A stretch of DNA of 48,525 nt. Source: an uncultured Bacteroidota bacterium. Its GTDB lineage: Bacteria; Bacteroidota; Bacteroidia; Bacteroidales; GCA-2748055. The notes under the pieces were generated by a model. It had not been told where the DNA came from and searched no databases. It saw only the letters and a program-made list of their open reading frames with translations. The stretch's first letter is position 1. Every line of letters begins with the position of its first letter. The stretch is from positions 1 to 48,525 of the forward strand of contig CAKZNC010000198.1 in NCBI GenBank assembly GCA_937129385.1, read 5' to 3'. This document shows positions 45,503-48,525 of this stretch, in pieces. Made by a program: the position numbers and the translations under genes.

Positions 45503-46702
45503 TTACTCATCTTCGATCCGCTCATTCCCCCACGGATTGCTCTCCTGACCCGCATTTTTTCTCCATTCATGCCGCCAGCGGTGAATATCGATCATATTGA
45601 TCACCGGCATTGGTTGACGCTCCTCTTTTGAGGGTATCGGCGCAAGCTTAACAGGTTCATCCTGGTACCAGTAGGCTACACTGGCGAGCTCCAGGGTCAG
45701 GTAATTGTAATGCCCGTGCTCGATGGTGAACCGGATGGACTCATCAAAGAAGATGGGATCTTCGATATGGAACCTGTATACATGCGTTCTTCCCATCCAT
45801 CCAAGCTGATCGGGGACCCGTCCGTAACCGAAATAGGGATGCTGGTAGATCTCGTTGGGACACCAGCTGGTGTTAAAATAATCCTCTGTTCCCGTGCCGT
45901 GAAGGGTAGATTTTTCATCACCATCAATAAAGAACATGTCATCACCCTCTCCGTACCAGATCGGTGTGGGACAGTTCACAAAATAATTCACTCCTACATA
46001 GTGTCCCTTCCCTTCTGTTTCCATAAAGAGATAATTCCGTTCCCCTTTTGGGTTTTTTCCGGGGGGCGAATCCAGGATGTCCCATTCATTCTCCCCTTCC
46101 TCAGCCGCTTCCGTGACCTGGTGGTTGTACCAGGCATGGAAATAGGCCAGGTCATCGGCAGGTTTTTTCAACTCAACATAATCGATGTAGTAATAGAAAG
46201 CGCTGATCTCTGCATCGGCCTGGTTTTCAATTTCAATCCTCGCCCCTTTTGCAAAGGGCATTTTGAAATAACTCACCAGTGCATTTCCTTTTACAGGTGC
46301 TGCTGCCAGGGGCATGGATACATACTTGTAGGTCTCGTCCCAACCCTGTCCGAAGAACGGTCCGATGGGACTTTCCACCGATGGATATTCATTGCCATCC
46401 CAGTACATCCGCAAAATGATGTCCGACCTGTTGAGTTTCGGTGCCTCAGGGGCAATGGTGATCCATATATGGTTGATCATTCCGGCCCCCTTGATATCAC
46501 AAAGCGTCAGCTTTTCCCCCGGGGCGATGTGTTCAACCCTGTCGTTGTTGCCCCCCGACCGGTCGTAGCTGCTGATCCTTTTGCTTTTGACATCCTGCTT
46601 GATTGTTGCCAGGTTTTCCATGTTAGACTGACCTGCAACGGAGAGGCTGAAGATGCAACCTGTCACCACCATCACAGCCAGGCTAAAAAAATGCTTTTTC
46701 AT
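45503..46702 (-). CDS. DUF2961 / glycoside hydrolase family 172 enzyme
   Basis: A 399-residue exported enzyme with signal peptide (about 1-24, ending SVAGQ). DUF2961 features are clear: RISSYDRSGGNNDR near the mature N-terminus, GAGMINHIWITI, LRMYWDGNEYPSVESPIGPFFG, and the HGTGTEDYFNTSW segment. DUF2961 is now GH172, whose known members act on fructofuranose- or D-arabinofuranose-containing glycans and assemble into hexamers. The length is typical. A promoter candidate at 46740-46771 makes it the first gene of the glycosidase operon. The actual substrate here is not decided by sequence. Confidence 0.92.
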   Translation of the reverse strand: MKKHFFSLAVMVVTGCIFSLSVAGQSNMENLATIKQDVKSKRISSYDRSGGNNDRVEHIAPGEKLTLCDIKGAGMINHIWITIAPEAPKLNRSDIILRMYWDGNEYPSVESPIGPFFGQGWDETYKYVSMPLAAAPVKGNALVSYFKMPFAKGARIEIENQADAEISAFYYYIDYVELKKPADDLAYFHAWYNHQVTEAAEEGENEWDILDSPPGKNPKGERNYLFMETEGKGHYVGVNYFVNCPTPIWYGEGDDMFFIDGDEKSTLHGTGTEDYFNTSWCPNEIYQHPYFGYGRVPDQLGWMGRTHVYRFHIEDPIFFDESIRFTIEHGHYNYLTLELASVAYWYQDEPVKLAPIPSKEERQPMPVINMIDIHRWRHEWRKNAGQESNPWGNERIEDE

Positions 46703-46739
46703 GTCATATAAGTTTAGTTAGTTGGCTAAAAACTGAACC

Positions 46740-46771
46740 GAAAGATACTAAAATGTACAGGCATATTCAAT
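46740..46771 (-). promoter_or_regulatory. Promoter candidate for the glycosidase operon
   Basis: On the minus strand, TATCTTTC (46740-46747; one mismatch to TAnnTTTG) has ATTG (46768-46771) 20 bases upstream, predicting a leader of about 30 bases before the GH172 ATG. The rest of the 204-base gap (46703-46906) holds a run of nine T on the minus strand, perhaps ending the upstream gene, and no gene. Confidence 0.45.
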
Positions 46772-46906
46772 TGATATCACCCTGAACATACGGGCTGATG
46801 TACCCTGGCCTGTCTTCAAGACACGCCACTTACGGGGCATTTCATGGTACGAACCGGGTTGACCAGGCTCAAAAAAAAACTTCTTGTAAGATTGGCGAAG
46901 GGAATA

Positions 46907-47497
46907 TCAGAACAGGTGTGCAAACCGGAGAACCGCTCCGCCCGGCACCAATCCCAGGTGCATGTCACCCAGGAAATCCAGCCGGTTGTCTCTCTGTATA
47001 AAATACATGACTCCGTCAAAAAGAAATAAAAATCCACCCTGCAGGACCAGGGAGCTCCCGTATCCTTTGAGCATATCAGGCCTTTTTTTATTGGCGGCGG
47101 AGAGGTGACGCAGCAGGAAGCCTGTGCCCACATATGCTACATCCAGACCGGCATTGATCAGGAATAGTTTCTCGTAAAGCATGTGCTGGTCCATCAGTTC
47201 CTGGGGAGACATCCGCAGGGGCTCCATCTGTGAAAATGCATAGAAACTGTATCCGGCGATCCCCAGGTTGACCGTATTCCAGAAGAAATTCATCTGGTGA
47301 AAGTATTTTGCGGAGCCATCAGCTTTCGCCCATCCGGTGGCACCGGTAGCCAGGTTCGCCAGGGCCCATCCTCCCAAAACATACATGCCGGTTCGGTTGG
47401 TGGACATGCTCTCATTAAAGAATTGCTGAAATCCTCCCTGTGCATGGATTGGAATGAGTATCGCCAGGAAAATAATCAGTATGTATGCTCTTTTCAT
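46907..47497 (-). CDS. Small multi-pass membrane protein, function unknown
   Basis: A 196-residue protein from the ATG at 47497 (an ATG at 47506 is equally possible; the frame is open to 47554). A signal-like first segment (AYILIIFLAILIPIHAQ) is followed by four hydrophobic stretches: MYVLGGWALANLATGATGW, FFWNTVNLGIAGYSFYAF, FLINAGLDVAYVGTGFLL and SLVLQGGFLFLFDGVMYFI. It resembles a conserved Bacteroidota membrane family that I recall as DUF6992, but this name is uncertain. It lies 152 bases after the NamZ gene on the same strand. No role can be read from the sequence. Confidence 0.75.
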   Translation of the reverse strand: MKRAYILIIFLAILIPIHAQGGFQQFFNESMSTNRTGMYVLGGWALANLATGATGWAKADGSAKYFHQMNFFWNTVNLGIAGYSFYAFSQMEPLRMSPQELMDQHMLYEKLFLINAGLDVAYVGTGFLLRHLSAANKKRPDMLKGYGSSLVLQGGFLFLFDGVMYFIQRDNRLDFLGDMHLGLVPGGAVLRFAHLF

Positions 47498-47649
47498 GGG
47501 TGTCATCTTAACGTTAGAATGGATAACAAAAAAGCAGGTCAGGTTGTTTGCCACGGATTATCTCCTCAGTGACCAACATGATGCCAGTCTAAGCACAATC
47601 AGTTGGGCGGACGACAAACGGACATGCACAATTCAAAATACACAAGCCA

Positions 47650-48525
47650 CTAATCTGCATACAACAGGTACTTTTCCCTCATCTGTTTATAAGATGCAAG
47701 GTCTGACTGCCATGACCGGCGTATCTCCTGTTCGGACCAGCCATTAATGATCTGCTTCTTGAGTGCATCCGTTCCGGCAAGGAGATCAAAGAATGGTTTG
47801 AAAAACTGTTGTTTATCAGGAAATGCTGCATAGGCCTCCAGCAGCCATTTCAGCTCGATCTGGTTCCACCCTGCATCGGGTACGTAGTTCCTCAGGTCTT
47901 TCCCATAGCAGGTATCCCCTTTGAATTTGGGGTGCATTTCCATTCCTTCGATGCTCCTGGGGACAAATGAATAATCTCCTGGCAGATCGGGATGACCGAA
48001 CACCTCGAATGGATGCAAGGTCCCCCTGCCTTCACTGATCACTGTTCCTTCAAAAAAACAGGTAGAGGGATAGATCCGGATGGTATGGTCATTGGGCAGG
48101 TTTGGAGAGGGTTTCACCGGGAGTGCATAGTTGTCGGCATGCGTATAATTTTTACAGGGAATCACGGTAACATCACACTGCACTTCGTCTCTGAGCCATT
48201 TTTCTCCATTGATCATCCCTGCGAGCTCTCCCATGGTAAGTCCGTGTACCACCGGAATCGGGTGCATCCCCACAAACGAAGAAAAGGCAGGCTCCAGTAT
48301 GGGTCCGTCCACATAGTTCCCGTTCGGATTGGGACGATCGAGGATGATCAGCGGGATACCGTTCTCAGCACAGGCCTCCATCACGTAGTGCATTGTAGAT
48401 ATGAAGGTGTAGAACCTGGCACCCACATCCTGTATGTCAAATATGACCACATCAATATCCTGTAGCTGGGCGGCCGAAGGTTTCTTGTTGCGTCCATACA
48501 CCGAAACGCTCGGAATTCCTGTCCG
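47650..48525 (-). CDS. namZ: NamZ-type exo-beta-N-acetylmuramidase (DUF1343, GH171), 5'-truncated
   Basis: The frame is open to the window edge, so about 291 C-terminal residues are visible and the N-terminal part is missing. The visible start RTGIPSVSVYGRNKKPSAAQ and the core DVVIFDIQDVGARFYTFI are the DUF1343 signature, followed by ILDRPNPNGNYVDGP, GLTMGELAGMI, PSPNLP, FFEGTVISEGRGT and a C-terminal domain with WNQIELKWLLEAY. NamZ removes N-acetylmuramic acid from the non-reducing end of peptidoglycan fragments and is involved in cell-wall recycling in several bacteria. It is adjacent to, but probably not part of, the GH172-led cluster. Confidence 0.93.
   Translation of the reverse strand, partial: RTGIPSVSVYGRNKKPSAAQLQDIDVVIFDIQDVGARFYTFISTMHYVMEACAENGIPLIILDRPNPNGNYVDGPILEPAFSSFVGMHPIPVVHGLTMGELAGMINGEKWLRDEVQCDVTVIPCKNYTHADNYALPVKPSPNLPNDHTIRIYPSTCFFEGTVISEGRGTLHPFEVFGHPDLPGDYSFVPRSIEGMEMHPKFKGDTCYGKDLRNYVPDAGWNQIELKWLLEAYAAFPDKQQFFKPFFDLLAGTDALKKQIINGWSEQEIRRSWQSDLASYKQMREKYLLYAD

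Noticed and set aside
45710-46711. A 333-codon open frame on the plus strand
   Set aside because: It lies wholly opposite the GH172 gene, whose protein has clear family motifs; the antisense translation has no domain, signal or start context.
36634-48525. Classical Sus-type polysaccharide utilisation locus
   Set aside because: No SusC, SusD, ECF sigma/anti-sigma or hybrid two-component regulator is encoded within this part of the window.
1-48525. tRNA, rRNA, riboswitch, insertion sequence or prophage
   Set aside because: Reading the gaps, none longer than about 200 bases, I found no cloverleaf, transposase, integrase or known riboswitch pattern; a dedicated RNA search was not possible.

Overview
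The window reads as a stretch of chromosome from a member of the Bacteroidota, most likely in or near the order Bacteroidales. The signs are a PorP/SprF outer-membrane protein, type IX secretion (T9SS) C-terminal sorting domains of both type A and type B, a Reg_prop/Y_Y_Y propeller sensor, several family-typical Bacteroidota lipoproteins and DUF proteins, weak or absent Shine-Dalgarno sequences, and promoter-like boxes of the TTTG / TAnnTTTG kind. Coding density is high: the longest stretch without a gene is about 200 bases. I see no rRNA, tRNA, insertion sequence, prophage or CRISPR array.

Layout. (1) 1-3301, plus strand: a ribosome-assembly run of a 5'-truncated RluB-type pseudouridine synthase, Era and Der, then a small lipoprotein. 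(2) 3307-18698, minus strand: read in transcription order this is rlmH, a very large membrane histidine kinase, a 1458-residue T9SS type B adhesin-like protein with six tandem repeats, PorP/SprF, a PD40/PKD secreted protein, an unknown secreted protein, and a two-propeller receptor with a SpoIIE phosphatase output. (3) 18837-20763, plus strand: DUF4783 protein, nadC, pdxH. (4) 20786-23431, minus: valS. (5) 23630-27550, plus: a GAF/PAS hybrid histidine kinase, a fused NimA-like flavoprotein/GNAT acetyltransferase, and a TetR repressor that leads a TolC / adaptor / RND efflux operon ending at 33245 in a strong hairpin terminator. (6) 33346-35808, plus: a PII-like small protein, a DUF1573 lipoprotein, an aminotransferase and a double-CDGSH iron-sulphur protein, followed by a heptamer tandem repeat. 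(7) 35971-48525, minus: an SRPBCC protein, then a carbohydrate-degradation cluster (GH9 cellulase-like with CBM6 and T9SS tail, two six-hairpin glycosidase-like proteins of no family I can name, one with a twin-arginine signal, and a GH172/DUF2961 enzyme), then a four-helix membrane protein and a truncated NamZ (DUF1343, GH171).

How the parts fit. Regions 1, 3 and 4 are housekeeping (ribosome maturation, NAD and PLP synthesis, tRNA charging). Region 2 is a cell-surface and sensing block: T9SS cargo with its PorP/SprF partner next to two kinds of membrane sensor. Region 5 looks like a locally repressed export pump. Region 7 is a polysaccharide-utilisation-like group without SusC/SusD inside the window. 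The best places to look for something undescribed are the pair of unassigned glycosidase-like proteins beside GH172, the unknown secreted protein next to the propeller-phosphatase receptor, the NimA-GNAT fusion, and the PII-like protein behind the efflux operon.
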